64,000 bases of DNA from Mycogone perniciosa. Taxonomy: Eukaryota > Ascomycota > Sordariomycetes > Hypocreales > Hypocreaceae. The first letter of the stretch is position 1, and the number at the start of each line of letters is the position of its first letter. The position numbers were made by a program, and so were the translations under genes. The notes below the pieces were generated by a model that was given only the letters and a program-made list of their open reading frames with translations, had not been told where the DNA came from and made no database searches. Positions 44,928 to 55,326 of the stretch are shown here, in pieces. The DNA is taken from positions 43,470 to 107,469 of the forward strand of contig JAOALB010000099.1 in assembly GCA_025331125.1 (NCBI GenBank), written 5' to 3'.

Positions 44928-45877
44928 TATTTTCTGAGCCGCAAACGAGTAATGATTCTGCCTCGTATGCTTCAGAGCTGTGAATAACCGGCCAACTTAT
45001 AGCATATTTTCTTGAACGGCCAGGTGTCAGCTACCTATAGATACTTTATGGCTTCAGCCCTGTGTACTTACATGTGTTCGTAGGATCACAAACGGTCAGT
45101 GCCTAATGCGCTGACGACGTGGCTGCAGAAACATCCTACCAGAAGTTACAAGATACTTAACAAGTGATTGATAAGCATGATGTAAGCTTATAAAATAGTA
45201 TGTTTCGCAACTTAAATGTCCAGTCGCTTATTCCCTACATTTACGTATCCGGAGTTAACGGTCTGCACTATGCTCTTATTCCGGTGAGGATAGTGTTGAA
45301 GGTATGAATGAAGAGGCAAGTTGATATATTAATAATCAGTCCAATACTCGACACACTATCAATCATTCAAACGACTTTCTGTTTGTGTTGTGCCAAATAT
45401 AGGCATGGAATATATTCCTTCAAGCTGCGGGGATCATGCAGTCTAATCAATCCCTACCCGCGTTACTATTACCGTACGAGTATTTTCTAACGAAATTGGA
45501 TCCGTCACTACTGTCAGATACTAGTCGATAGTGTAATTATTTGTCTCGTAAAAAGTTCCCTCATAGGGCTTAGTACGGATATCATACTAATGATATGTCT
45601 CGAATTTCTTTAGTGACGGATCCAGTATAATGCAGTAGCCATTCAGGTTGCTGTTATCTGAAAAGCCAAGTACTCCGTAATAGCTCCAAAGTTCTAGTTT
45701 AATTATACCGTCTGCAGTCCTCGAAGCCGGGAGAGGGGGCTTACCCCCTCACAACAATCAGCTAGAAAATCAAATCCCTGCCTTGACACTGGCCATTGAC
45801 ATGTGGCGCCAACAATTCATTCAAGCTGATCTTGTTCTTTATTTCCTTGTAGATTCAAAGCTACCAATAGAGATAGA
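44928..45877. other. intergenic with an inverted-repeat element
   Basis: Promoter side of the FAD oxidase and 3' side of the zinc-finger gene. It holds a short element bounded by 14-bp inverted repeats (45497-45624) and TACTCCGTA at 45671-45679. No gene is supported. Confidence 0.5.
45497..45624. mobile_element. possible MITE with 14-bp terminal inverted repeats
   Basis: Perfect inverted repeats TGGATCCGTCACTA (45497-45510) and TAGTGACGGATCCA (45611-45624) enclose about 100 bp of noncoding AT-rich DNA. The size suits a miniature inverted-repeat element of a Tc1/mariner-like kind. No convincing target duplication is visible, and a second copy was not found in the window. Confidence 0.4.
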
Positions 45878-47500
45878 CTATGCAAGATTTTGTGATTCAA
45901 GAAGACGTTGTCGAAAAGAAGTTAACCATTCGCTATTGTCCGCCATGGTGTGCTCCCACGCATCCACATCTCCATATACCAGCCTCCGAGATTCATCCTG
46001 GAACATTTGATCAGTGGGAAATATCCCCTTTGCAATATTCTGCTGTGCAAAGTGTCCCAGGTGCAAGGCCAGGAAGCTTGCATAGGTTGTACGACTAATC
46101 TCTTCTTCTGGGCCGTTTGCCGTTTTTACCTCCTGCTCGGGTGTGTCTGGGAGCTGTGGGAGCCCAGAGACTTCGTGCTTTTGAACTATCTGGGAGATGA
46201 GATCCATCGTTCCGGGATCCGTAGCAGAAAAGGGAACCGGACTTCTAGCCTCGACAGCCAGCAGATATGGAGGAAGTGCATTTCTGACCTGAGCAGCGAC
46301 AGATGCTTCGAAACCATGATCACCCTTCCAGTCGTCTCTGGTTGAGCCATTCCGGAAATGAACCGCCAGATGGTCGACACGCTCCCCCCAGGATGGGATC
46401 TGTATGCCACAGAAGCCGCAGCGAGAAATGACAACAGGGGGTGCAATTCTCCAGTCATCTATTATTGGCACACTCTTGAGGTGATGGAACACTCGGAGGT
46501 GTTGGACTAAGTGATCCTTGCGACGAAATATATGCGGCTCCTGGCCACGGTGACAATCGTCATGATGGTGATCATCGAGATGTTGGGGAGTCGGATCCAG
46601 CATGTTGCAATAAGCGCAATGACTCCTCCCCGTCACAAGAGACGCCACCGATCCGCCTAATGGCGCACATACCCACTTGTCGAGGTTTAGGTGAAGCGAG
46701 GTTTCGTGACGGGTCCAGTCGTGTTTTGTTCTGAAGGTATCGCAACAAAATGTGCATTGGAATATCCGGCCGGTTGGGTCTTTTAGTTTTCGCCGCGCCT
46801 TCGTGGCTCGAGTTTTGGAGGACAAAGCAGAACCTGAGAAGTGATTTGAGCGTGATGATCTACTTGATGCAGCTGAGCGGGTGGAGCAACTTGAACTCCT
46901 GAAGCTTGCGGCGCTCGATGATGGCCTCAACCGCAAGTTCGATCCCAACTCTTCGCGCATTGGCGCTCGTTGCAAGGCATTGGCGATGGCCGAAAGGGAT
47001 GCCGGTTCGGAGTCTGGTGGGCTCTCCTGCCACCTCTGCATAGGAGGCAAATCATGAGTCGAAGCCCTCGGTGCAGGAATTGCTACTGGACGTCCAGCCG
47101 ATCCGCGGTTTCGAAGATACCGACTCCTGCGGCGCGGAAGACCGGGTCTGCGTGTCTCAGATTGATTAAGGTCTGACTGAACATGGCTGTCGCTTTCATA
47201 TGATCCCGGAGATTGATGCTGTGCTAGGTGAGATACGTCTTGTAGCCAGTCGTATTCAGAAATCCGAACTGTCGGGGTATGGTGTCGTTCTGGTCTGGAC
47301 AACCCAAGCCCTTGGGCGATTGATGGTGAGTGAGAGGCCCTAAAAGGAACCTGAGATGCCATCATTTCACCTATGTCATTCGACAAATCGCTTTGGAGAT
47401 ACGGGCTTCGATTGCTCATAAAAGAATCGGGACTGGGAATTCCAGCATCGATTAACTGTGTCGCTTGGTGGTGCGCTTCAGCTTCTTCGTGGTCCGACAT
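45878..47500 (-). CDS. C2H2 zinc-finger protein
   Basis: Single exon of 540 residues. About 240 N-terminal residues are polar, with Ser/Arg-rich tracts. A classic C2H2 finger follows at 249-270 (FQCTFCCDTFRTKHDWTRH). Further Cys/His groups are at about 292-317 (HCAYCNMLDP..HHHDDC), then a finger-like FRRKDHLVQHLRVFHH and a CGFCGIQIPSWGERVDHLAVHF unit. The C-terminal tail has a helical segment (TYASFLALHLGHFAQQNIAKG). This arrangement is common in fungal C2H2 proteins annotated as putative transcription factors. Nuclear DNA binding is likely but targets are unknown. The frame is intact. It could regulate nearby island genes, but that is only proximity. Confidence 0.82.
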   Translation of the reverse strand: MSDHEEAEAHHQATQLIDAGIPSPDSFMSNRSPYLQSDLSNDIGEMMASQVPFRASHSPSIAQGLGLSRPERHHTPTVRISEYDWLQDVSHLAQHQSPGSYESDSHVQSDLNQSETRRPGLPRRRSRYLRNRGSAGRPVAIPAPRASTHDLPPMQRWQESPPDSEPASLSAIANALQRAPMREELGSNLRLRPSSSAASFRSSSCSTRSAASSRSSRSNHFSGSALSSKTRATKARRKLKDPTGRIFQCTFCCDTFRTKHDWTRHETSLHLNLDKWVCAPLGGSVASLVTGRSHCAYCNMLDPTPQHLDDHHHDDCHRGQEPHIFRRKDHLVQHLRVFHHLKSVPIIDDWRIAPPVVISRCGFCGIQIPSWGERVDHLAVHFRNGSTRDDWKGDHGFEASVAAQVRNALPPYLLAVEARSPVPFSATDPGTMDLISQIVQKHEVSGLPQLPDTPEQEVKTANGPEEEISRTTYASFLALHLGHFAQQNIAKGIFPTDQMFQDESRRLVYGDVDAWEHTMADNSEWLTSFRQRLLESQNLA

Positions 47501-48581
47501 CAGCGATAAGTAGAGACCTGTAAATAGATCTTTTGGGACATCATCTTGGTCCTCAAGATCATTAGTATTAAGTCATGACAGATCTTCAGGGGCTTCAAGA
47601 GCTTTCAAAAGGCAACTCACGGCTATCATCCATTTTACCAAGGATTATTCCAGGCTCAGGAGATAGAAGTCGGATCGTGGGGGAGAGTGGTACAGGTTAA
47701 CAAACGTCCCCTCTATGGAGTATTTAGCAGTCCCAGACTAGTCATGAGCGCTCCGGTTCGGCCATAATACTTTAGTTATAATACTATCACCCATAACTGC
47801 CTGCGAGCCGAATACGGTTAACTCTCGGTACTGGAGCCTTGACACCATACTCGGGCCGGCCTAGTCAACCCGCCGAGCGTGCGACTATTTCCAAGGGATC
47901 AACGGTTTTGTGAGGCCCAACACCGGACCGAACCAGGAGCAGGGCTGTGTATTCTGCGTATATAGTTCCTTAAGCAGTTTGGTGCAGCCGGGGGGCATAT
48001 AAGAGAAAAAGGTGTTGGTTGTGAAAGCCGTGAACTCCGTGATTGTCTCTAAAAGGTTAAATAGAATCCCCTGGATCCGCTAAATTAGCATTAGAAATTG
48101 ACCTCGGATTTACGGTTCTGATATTCCCGTAGTTTCGCTTAGCCTGTCCCCATGTCAGCCGTTGACACGAGGGAATCTGTTCTTCTAAATAGCAGTTCTG
48201 CTCTTCTTTCCCAGGGCCTCTGATCACAACTATCGGGAGTGCTTGAGACTCGATATAATAACACCAGGACGCTAAATCATTTGCATGCCGATAGTAGTAA
48301 ATAGTGGTATTAGCTCCAGCAGCGACAGCCGATGAATCGTCCGCACGCCCTATAGCCGACACCTTGCGCCCTAGATCCGGCCCACAGCAGATCCCTGAAG
48401 AAACATTCATAATGCTGGTATTACTTCATATTTCTGATTCTTATGATTGGCTGTGAGTTAGTGTTATGCGTATATGCACCAATAGTACGAGCGTTATGAC
48501 TCCAAGCGCAAAGGCATCGCCGCCCGCAATTGCGCCCTCACCCCTCATCATCACTGTTATATTATTGTTTGACCCGTCATC
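47501..48581. other. divergent intergenic region
   Basis: Shared upstream region of the zinc-finger gene (minus) and the aminotransferase gene (plus). A 117-codon minus ORF (48057-48410) with six Cys has no recognised domain and is left uncalled. Nothing else is seen. Confidence 0.45.
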
Positions 48582-49981
48582 ATGGACATAACTAAGTCGG
48601 CAAACTTGTCTGTGTTTGGAAAGGTTGCAAAATCTGAATTTCTCTTTGAAACTCAGTGGGTAAACCTCAATCACGGCAAGTATAATGGAACAAGTCAGCA
48701 CTACTATCTTTTCTAACGAGCTGTCTGACTCCAGGATCATTTGGTACCATTCCCAAGGCCATCCGAGATAAGCTCCGTGCCTATCAAGATGCCTCCGAAG
48801 CAAGACCAGACGCATTCATACGATACGAATACCCTATTCTTCTAGACAAGTCACGGGCTGCTGTGGCGCGCATAATCAATGCCCCAGAAAACACCGTTGT
48901 GTTTGTGTCCAACGCTACCACGGGCGTCAACACCGTGTTCCGCAACATCAAGTGGAACGATGATGGGAAAGATGTGATTCTGACCTTCTCGACGGTCTAC
49001 GAAGCCTGCGCCAAGGTGGCGGATTTCGTTGTTGAATATCATGAAGGTAAAGTATCACACAGAGAGATTGAAATTCTTTGCCCCCTAGAGGATGTGGAGA
49101 TTCTCAAAACGTTTCGTGACACTGTGGAGTCTCTCAAAGCGGAAAACAAACGACCCCGAATTTGCATCTTTGATGTTGTTTCTTCCCGCCCGGGAGTGGT
49201 CTTCCCTTGGCAGGAAATGGTGAAGGCCTGCAGAGAACTTGAAGTTCTTAGCATGGTAGATGGCGCTCAGGGTATTGGCATGGTGCCCCTCGATCTTTCG
49301 ACCCATGACCCAGACTTCTTTGTCTCGAACTGCCACAAATGGCTGCATGTGCCTCGAGGTTGTGCAGTCTTCTATGTCCCTGTGCGAAACCAGCACCTTA
49401 TTCCGTCGACTCTGGCGACAAGCCACGGATACGTTCCGAAAACAATCAACAGAAACTCGCCACTACCTCCGAACCACAAGAGCGAGTTTGTGAGAAACTT
49501 CGAATTTGTTGGAACTCTAGACAACTCCCCATACTTGTGTGTAGCCGACGCAATCGAGTGGAGACACAACGTCCTCGGCGGAGAGGACAAAATCATAGAA
49601 TATCTGTGGCATCTGAACAAAGCCGGAAGCAAACACATTGCGACCAAGTTGGGCACGCAGGTTCTGGATAACAGCCGGGAAACAATGACTAACTGCGCCA
49701 TGGCCAATGTGGCATTGCCCATTCTGATAGAGGACTCGAGTGCGGCACCCCAAGAGGGAGACATTGTCATTTCATCCAAAGACTCCAATGCGGCGTTCCA
49801 ATGGATTCTGAGAACAATGATAAGCGACTATCATACATTCTTGACATTGTTCGTCCATCAACATCGGTTTTGGGTCCGAGTTAGTGCCTCGGTCTATCTG
49901 GACTTGGAGGACTACACTTGGGCAGCTGAGATGTTGGCCAAACTGATGAAGAGGGTGGCGGCGAAGGAATACCTTTCATAG
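48582..49981 (+). CDS. class V aminotransferase (isopenicillin N epimerase-like)
   Basis: Two exons, 48582-48675 and 48735-49981, giving 446 residues. The 59-bp intron begins GCAAGT and ends CTCCAG, a GC-AG intron with a TCTAAC branch site. The splice rebuilds the family motif LNHGSFG, which anchors the start: the first-exon ATG gives 31 codons before it. PLP-binding features are Asp207 (VDGAQG) and the Schiff-base Lys233 (SNCHKWLHVP). The family includes isopenicillin N epimerase, cysteine desulfurases and related lyases; free-standing fungal members are mostly uncharacterised. The length (about 400-450) is normal. It is likely cytosolic. It could belong to island metabolism but has no adjacent pathway partner except the zinc-finger gene. 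Confidence 0.86.
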
Positions 49982-50714
49982 GATGTAGTATGTTGTTGGA
50001 TATTGAATCACTGTTAGATTTACCCTCCGACTACTTCGTACTTATATATATCTCACCTCTCTCTTACAAACCTCGGCAATTTCAAAACGCAGCCCCCTAA
50101 ATAAAGTCGCTATAGAGATGAATATATTATTCAACGGATAATATCCACAGCTTCGACATAAAAGCCCTCTATAAATTATCTCCTAGTTTAACTTGTTGTG
50201 TCGGAGAATATGTGTTGTTTAAATAGTCCTACCTAGCTATTCATCTCTTGGAAGCGCTACAACTCTGCTGCCTTATCCCGAGGATCATCCGATTGCATCC
50301 GCTTGCTGTGACAAGCTGTGAACTCAAGTTGTGAACTCAAGTTGTGACTAGATTGTAGTTTGAACCTATTCGTTCTATGTCTCCAAATGTATACCAGAAA
50401 ACAGGAAATTCTGATACCTGAATCATACTGCAACACTTCCAGCTGTTGATATTTTGCTATTTTTATCCTAGGTATCGTCCATAGTGAGCAAGCCGTTGGC
50501 ACGTGAATACCCGCTATAGCCTACTAATGGTGGGGGAACCTCGAAACCTGGCGCAAGCTCAGGCGGTTACTTGCGCGCCGAGCAAAAGCTGCAAAACCAC
50601 CACCATTTTCTCCTTCAACCTCAGCCTCTCGCACCATCTCCGCCCAGCACAAAGGCAAAAAAAATCAATTGAGTCGGGTCGCTCCCTTGACTCAGGCATT
50701 CCTCTTCCGCAGCC
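49982..50714. other. intergenic, edge of the conserved block
   Basis: 3' flank of the aminotransferase and promoter of the Pam17 gene. It contains TACTTCGTA at 50032-50040 and a 13-bp tandem duplication (GTGAACTCAAGTT) near 50318-50345. No gene is supported. Confidence 0.5.
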
Positions 50715-51521
50715 ATGTCGTCCTCTCTAAAAACCCTGTGCGTGCGCCTGCCCGCTTCGCCGAGCAGCTTCGTGCGCTGCTGTCCCAAAGCCTCTTCCTT
50801 CGCAGCAGCGTCGTCGTCATGCCACCAAAAGGCCTTCTCTCTGCCTACGACCTTTGCGCGAGCGAACCACAGTCTGTCCTCCTCGACAACCCGCAAGCCC
50901 ATCGTCCTGCCACCGTCCAGAACACCGCGATTCCCCGCCGCCCGCTCCTACAGCTCCAGCTCCAGCTCCAGCTCCCAAGCCAGCAATGCTGCGCAGCCTC
51001 CCGCTCTCGACTGGGACTCCTTCTTCAAACTGCGTCTGCGCCGCCGTCGCATCCAACTTCTCTTCTCCGTGACGACGGGTTTCATCGGCGGGGCGGCCGG
51101 CGCCATCGTCCTCGCGGAGGGCATCGCAGAGCCGCTCGTTGCGCAGATCCCACTCGACCCGTTCTTTACGCTGGGCGTGATGACAATGGCATGCGCAGGC
51201 ATGGGATGGTTGATTGGACCGACGATTGGGAACCAGGTGTTTTATATGATCAATAGGCGGTTCAAGACGCAGATGATGCAGAAGGAGAGTGAGTTCTTCG
51301 CCAGGGTCAAGAAGCATCGTGTTGATCCTACAAACTCCAGTGCGGGTAACCCAGGTATGCCCCCCTTCAATTCATGCAAAATAATGCAGATGGGCAAAGA
51401 CTAATGGGTTCTTGCAGTGCCTGACTTTTATGGCGAGAAGATCCAGAGCGTTTCTGGGTACAGGAGGTGGTTGAAGGATCAGCGGGCTTTCAACAAGAAG
51501 AAGTCCGCATCCTTTGTGTAA
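50715..51521 (+). CDS. pam17: Pam17, mitochondrial import motor subunit
   Basis: Two exons, 50715-51354 and 51418-51521, intron of 63 bp (GTATGC..TTGCAG), 247 residues. Residues 1-95 form an Arg/Ser/Ala-rich presequence without acidic residues, ending in a polyserine run. Two membrane segments follow (about 113-136 and 150-172), then a basic helical tail, and the C-terminal motif VPDFYGEKI with YRRWLKDQRAF. All are typical of Pam17 of the TIM23 presequence-translocase motor in the inner mitochondrial membrane. Pam17 helps organise Pam18-Pam16 at the channel. The gene is convergent with uba4 (234 bp between stop codons). Length and layout match fungal Pam17. Confidence 0.93.
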
Positions 51522-51755
51522 ATAGCACGAACCTTTCTTGATGAGCGAATACGACGGGCTATGTCGTGTGAAAATTTGGAGCTTGCTTACGGAGTGGTGG
51601 CTACTGAGCTGGAGAGCACACAAAATGAGCCCTTTCCCCGGATTGAAGCAGCCTTTGTGAGAATTGTGGAAGTGTATGTACAATGCCAAACTCCTCTTGT
51701 TTACGACCAATTTCTTAGGACACTGATGTGATTCTTGTGGTGAACCGGGTGCTAT

Positions 51756-53257
51756 CTATATGAATGGAAAGTTAGGCTCGATGGCATCTCTCCACGCCTT
51801 GATCCCTCCTTGTATATCGGTGATCACACGCTTGCCCCTGTGGCTGATGATGCCCATTTGCCTGAAACTCTTTGTGACGATTTGCGAATCGTTGCCCACC
51901 CGGCAGATGACGTAGATGGGAGCATCATCGGCGCGCAGCTCATCCGGGATCAATTCAGCATGCAAGAGTACCCTGTTAAATCGGCTTTTGGGGATATTGA
52001 TGGACCCCTCAAGGTGGCAGATGTCGAAGTTTTCCTTCTCCCTGACATCCACCAATATATGTTTTCCCTTCTCGCGACAGATGCGGTCGTACTCGTGGAC
52101 CGTGATGCGCTCCTCTGGCTGGAGCAGCCTCACCGGTTGCGCTACCCCACAGAACTGGATGTAATAACCCGAGGAAGATCTCAACTCCTTGAGGGTCAAT
52201 GTCCCATTGTTTTCGCAACACGCAGTACAACCAGCCCTCTGGCCCCTCATGATGACGGTTCTGAATGGCTTGTCATCCATGGCACTAAAGAGCGACATAG
52301 TTGTCGGCTTAACCTCCACATTCGTTGCCACGTCCAAACCTCCCCTAGCGATCAACTTGATCGCTTCAAGCGCCTGCAGCACGCCCATGACACCGACAAC
52401 CGGACCGACGATGCCACCCTCGCCGCACGAGACAACGCTGTCTGGAGGCGGTGACGTGGGCCAGATACAGCGGTAACACGGGCCCTTGCCCGGTGGGTTG
52501 TTGAGCACTATGAGCTGGCCGGAGGTTTGAAGCGCGGAGGCCGAGATGAGTGGCTTGCCGAGAAGGACGCAGAAGTCGGAGATGAGATAACGCGAGGTAG
52601 GATGATCGGTGCAGTCGAGCACCAGGTCGTATTGAGAGAGGATGTCCTCTGCGTTTCGAGGGGTGAGATGAGATGGATGAGCGTTGTATGTGATGGAGGG
52701 ATTGAGCCTGCAGAGAGAGGTTAACAATAGTTTGCTCTCATCATATGGCGGTGAATTTCAAGCTTACGCCTTGAGATATGTAATGGCGCTCTCGACCTTG
52801 CTCATCCCAACGCGAGCTGTCGAGTGAGCAATCTGTCTGTGCAGGTTTGACACCTCGACGACATCGCCATCCACGAGCCCCAAGACGCCAACTCCAGCTC
52901 CAGCAAGATACGCCGCAGCCGGACATCCCAATCCTCCTGCGCCAACAAGCAGAACCCTGGCCTTGCTGAGTCTCAGCTGCGCTACACGGATGATCAGCTC
53001 CTCAAGCTTGGAGAAGGGTCTTTTGGTAGCAGGTGAGAGACCATACCTTGTAATCCAAACTTAGGCACAACCATCTGTCTGCTATACCGCTGATAGTGGT
53101 GCGGCTCCAACGGCCACTTCCATGTCTTTCCCGCCTCTTGTTCATCCTGCGCTCTCTGTGCCTCCGCAAGAGCGAGTTGTGATTTCAGGTCTGCGAGTTC
53201 GGCCTCGCGCTTGGTAATCTCCCTGCGGAGATGTTCAATCTTGTCAACCCTAGCCAT
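51756..53257 (-). CDS. uba4: Uba4/CnxF, E1-like adenylyltransferase and sulfurtransferase
   Basis: Three exons: 53047-53257, 52768-52981 and 51756-52707, giving 458 residues. The first intron acceptor is TAG at 52982, not the nearby CAG, because only this keeps the QLRLSKARVLLVGAGGLGCP frame. An N-terminal coiled coil (residues 4-45) is followed by the ThiF/MoeB-type ATP-binding domain, the zinc ligand pairs CYRC and CTAC, and the catalytic Cys region SCGEGGIVGP. A C-terminal rhodanese domain has its active Cys at 410 (CRVGNDS). Uba4 activates Urm1 for tRNA 2-thiolation and protein urmylation; the Aspergillus protein CnxF also sulfurates the MoaD-type subunit for molybdopterin. It is cytosolic and shares a 249-bp divergent promoter with slx9. 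Confidence 0.94.
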
Positions 53258-53506
53258 GAGATAGTTGTACCTTTGAATTATAATTGATCATTTAGGTGTA
53301 CTTTCTTTTTGGAAAAAGAATGTTGGAGATGCGATGGTGTTGGTTGGGTACACCACAATTTGCCCCTCCATGAAACACCCCCCGCCTTCACCTTCGGTGA
53401 AACCCTCCACACCGAAAATACTTCCCCAGATTTTCCATCTTATCACCAACTTTTTCCCTTCCATACCTACACACAACAAAACCACACCACCAAGCTCACA
53501 TTCAAA
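53258..53506. promoter_or_regulatory. divergent promoter of uba4 and slx9
   Basis: Only 249 bp separate the two start codons, so both promoters and 5' UTRs lie here. The slx9 side is C/A-rich just before the ATG (CACATTCAAAATG), a good fungal start context. No defined regulatory motif is claimed. Confidence 0.6.
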
Positions 53507-54183
53507 ATGGCAAGTCTCCCACAGCCCATACCCACACTCACGATCCCAGACTAACCTCTCAACCTCACTCTATATAGGCCCCCTTACCCCCTACCCTCAA
53601 GAAACCATCCGCAACCACCCTCCGGCACGCCCGCCTCTCCGGCTCCGTCCACCCTCTCGCGCCCGACAAAACCTTCCGCGCCAACGCCTCCACCTCCGAC
53701 TCCTTCCTCGAATCCAAGCGCGACAAGCGCATCATAAAGCACTCATCCTTCGTCTCGCGCATCGCCTCGTCCTCGTCGCGCGTTTCCAAGTCCAAGAAGC
53801 GCAGCCGCAAACCGAGCAACAACCTGACTACGCTGGACAGCTTAGCCGATGCGCTGCCCGAGCTGGAGGACGGGGAGGGCGGCGCGGAGGTGCTGGAGGG
53901 GAAAGTGCGGCATAAGAGCTTGAGGAGTAAGAAGGGTGCGCTGAGGAGGAAAGAGAGGATTGTCAAGGGGGAGATGGAGAGGTTTGGGGTGAGTATGGCG
54001 AAGTTGACGGGTATGCCGGAGCAGCAACAGCAGCAGCAGTCACAACGACAAGTGCAGAGCGGCGGAGATGCAAATGCTGCTGGCTCAAACGCGAGTGCGC
54101 CGACGGCGAATAGGTGGGCGGCGCTGAGAGGATATATTTCTGCTACGATGGAGCAGAACCCTGCGTTTACGAATAAGAACTGA
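53507..54183 (+). CDS. slx9: Slx9, ribosome biogenesis protein
   Basis: Exon 1 is the bare ATG (53507-53509); the intron 53510-53577 begins GCAAGT, has CTAAC and ends ATATAG; exon 2 is 53578-54183. The product is 202 residues. Family motifs are visible: ESKRDKRIIKHSSFVSRI, LADALPELE, HKSLRSKKGALRRKERIVKGEMERFG (shown here as key parts), and WAALRGYISATMEQNP near the C-terminus. A short polyglutamine run lies at about 150-157. Slx9 works in the nucleolus and pre-40S export, helping ITS1 processing. Without the splice the ATG frame stops after about 15 codons, so the GC-AG intron is needed. An overlapping long plus ORF in another frame is a shadow. Confidence 0.9.
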
Positions 54184-54890
54184 GGTGGGATGGGAAGAGG
54201 GGATGCATTACATTTCATTGCATTTGTGCCAGCATGCATGCAACTCGACATCATATTGGAGCTGGATCATGTACGAAATGTCACGGCAAGGGTTGTTTCA
54301 TGGGACCTTTTATGAATGGCTGTATTAAGGTCCCCCATTCTGCAATGCTTTGGAGTTGGTGGAGTTAAAAAAGGAAATCAATCAACACAGTTGTCAGGGA
54401 TGAGGAGTCAACGCAATCGTCAAAGATGAAATTCAAAGTATGCCATTGAACTCTGTGCTTCCAGACCTCGTCACCCTTACCAGGCCAGTTCCGCTCACCT
54501 CAACATCGCAGTCAATGTCTCAACGGAATCCTGTAACACCGCATCGCCTCTTCGTGAAAAGCCGTCATGGTCATATCTCATAGCAATAGCTGGTATCGTC
54601 GCAACGATGAGGTCCCTCGCCTCATCCTGATGGTCCCTCTAATGTACAGAATCATGCTCTCATCCTCTTCGCATCTTTCCTAAGCCATTACCAAACTATC
54701 CAACGCCAAAGACAAGAAGAAGAAGAAGAAGAAATGATGATGAAGAACAAATACCTGACCTCAATGCCCTGCAATAATAAAAACACATAAGAGAACATGA
54801 CATGTGAAATAGGAGACCACGGAGCCTGGCGGAATGTCCCAACATCAGGGGCTACTATCAAATCGACTTGCCTCGGAGCCAGCCGAAAAC
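54184..54890. other. intergenic
   Basis: 3' flank of slx9 and of the minus-strand protease locus. It contains an (AAG)n run near 54713-54732. No gene is seen. Confidence 0.5.
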
Positions 54891-55326
54891 CTATTCCAGA
54901 GCCGATTTGACCCCCTGGTTTTTGATGGGAGTGTTGGTAGACTTGGGAGTGAGCACACTATGTTGGGACCCACTGCGAGCATGGTCCAGTCGCTTCATCC
55001 TGCCAAACTTTTCCTCGAGCAGTGTGGGTTTGCGGACAGGTGGTGTGGGCGCGGCCGTCTTGCTGACGGATGAAGTGACAGGGCGCGGGATGCACCTTGG
55101 CCGGGCCATCGGGTTTGTTTTTGCCAGTGCCTGTTGTTGTACTTGGGCTCTTTGGTGCAACTCTCCTTGCGCCTGTGGGAGGAGCTGAGACTTTGCTTGC
55201 GCCGGATGATTTGGACGTCTTCTTTTGGTTCCCTTGCTCTTTCTCTTGCTCTTGCTCTTTCTCTTGCTGCTCGATCTCGGCTAGAAGTCTCTCAAATTTC
55301 TGTATGCTACCATAGCGGGCCGCTCT
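54891..55326 (-). other. coding-like tail beyond the protease stop codon
   Basis: Immediately after the TAG that ends the protease model (55327-55329), the same frame stays open and reads as a charged helix (FERLLAEIEQQEKEQEQEKE) and a Lys/Ser/Pro linker. Near 55120 a one-base shift at an A5 run moves into a frame with VRKPTLLEEKFGRMKRLD and ends with TAG at 54891-54893. It may be a former C-terminal extension, an alternatively spliced tail, or a separate disordered protein. The codon pattern looks coding, but no start codon or domain supports an independent gene. Confidence 0.4.

Noticed and set aside
48057..48410. 117-codon minus-strand ORF with six Cys
   Set aside because: No recognised domain, no signal peptide and no supporting context; could be a small gene, but the evidence is too thin.
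53334..53915. 193-codon plus-strand ORF overlapping slx9
   Set aside because: Runs through the intron and reads slx9 exon 2 in the wrong frame, giving an Arg/Pro-rich artefact.
55080..55130. A 37-bp GT..AG intron to rejoin the protease tail
   Set aside because: It would fix the frame, but it is shorter than usual fungal introns and lacks a branch site; a one-base homopolymer shift is simpler.
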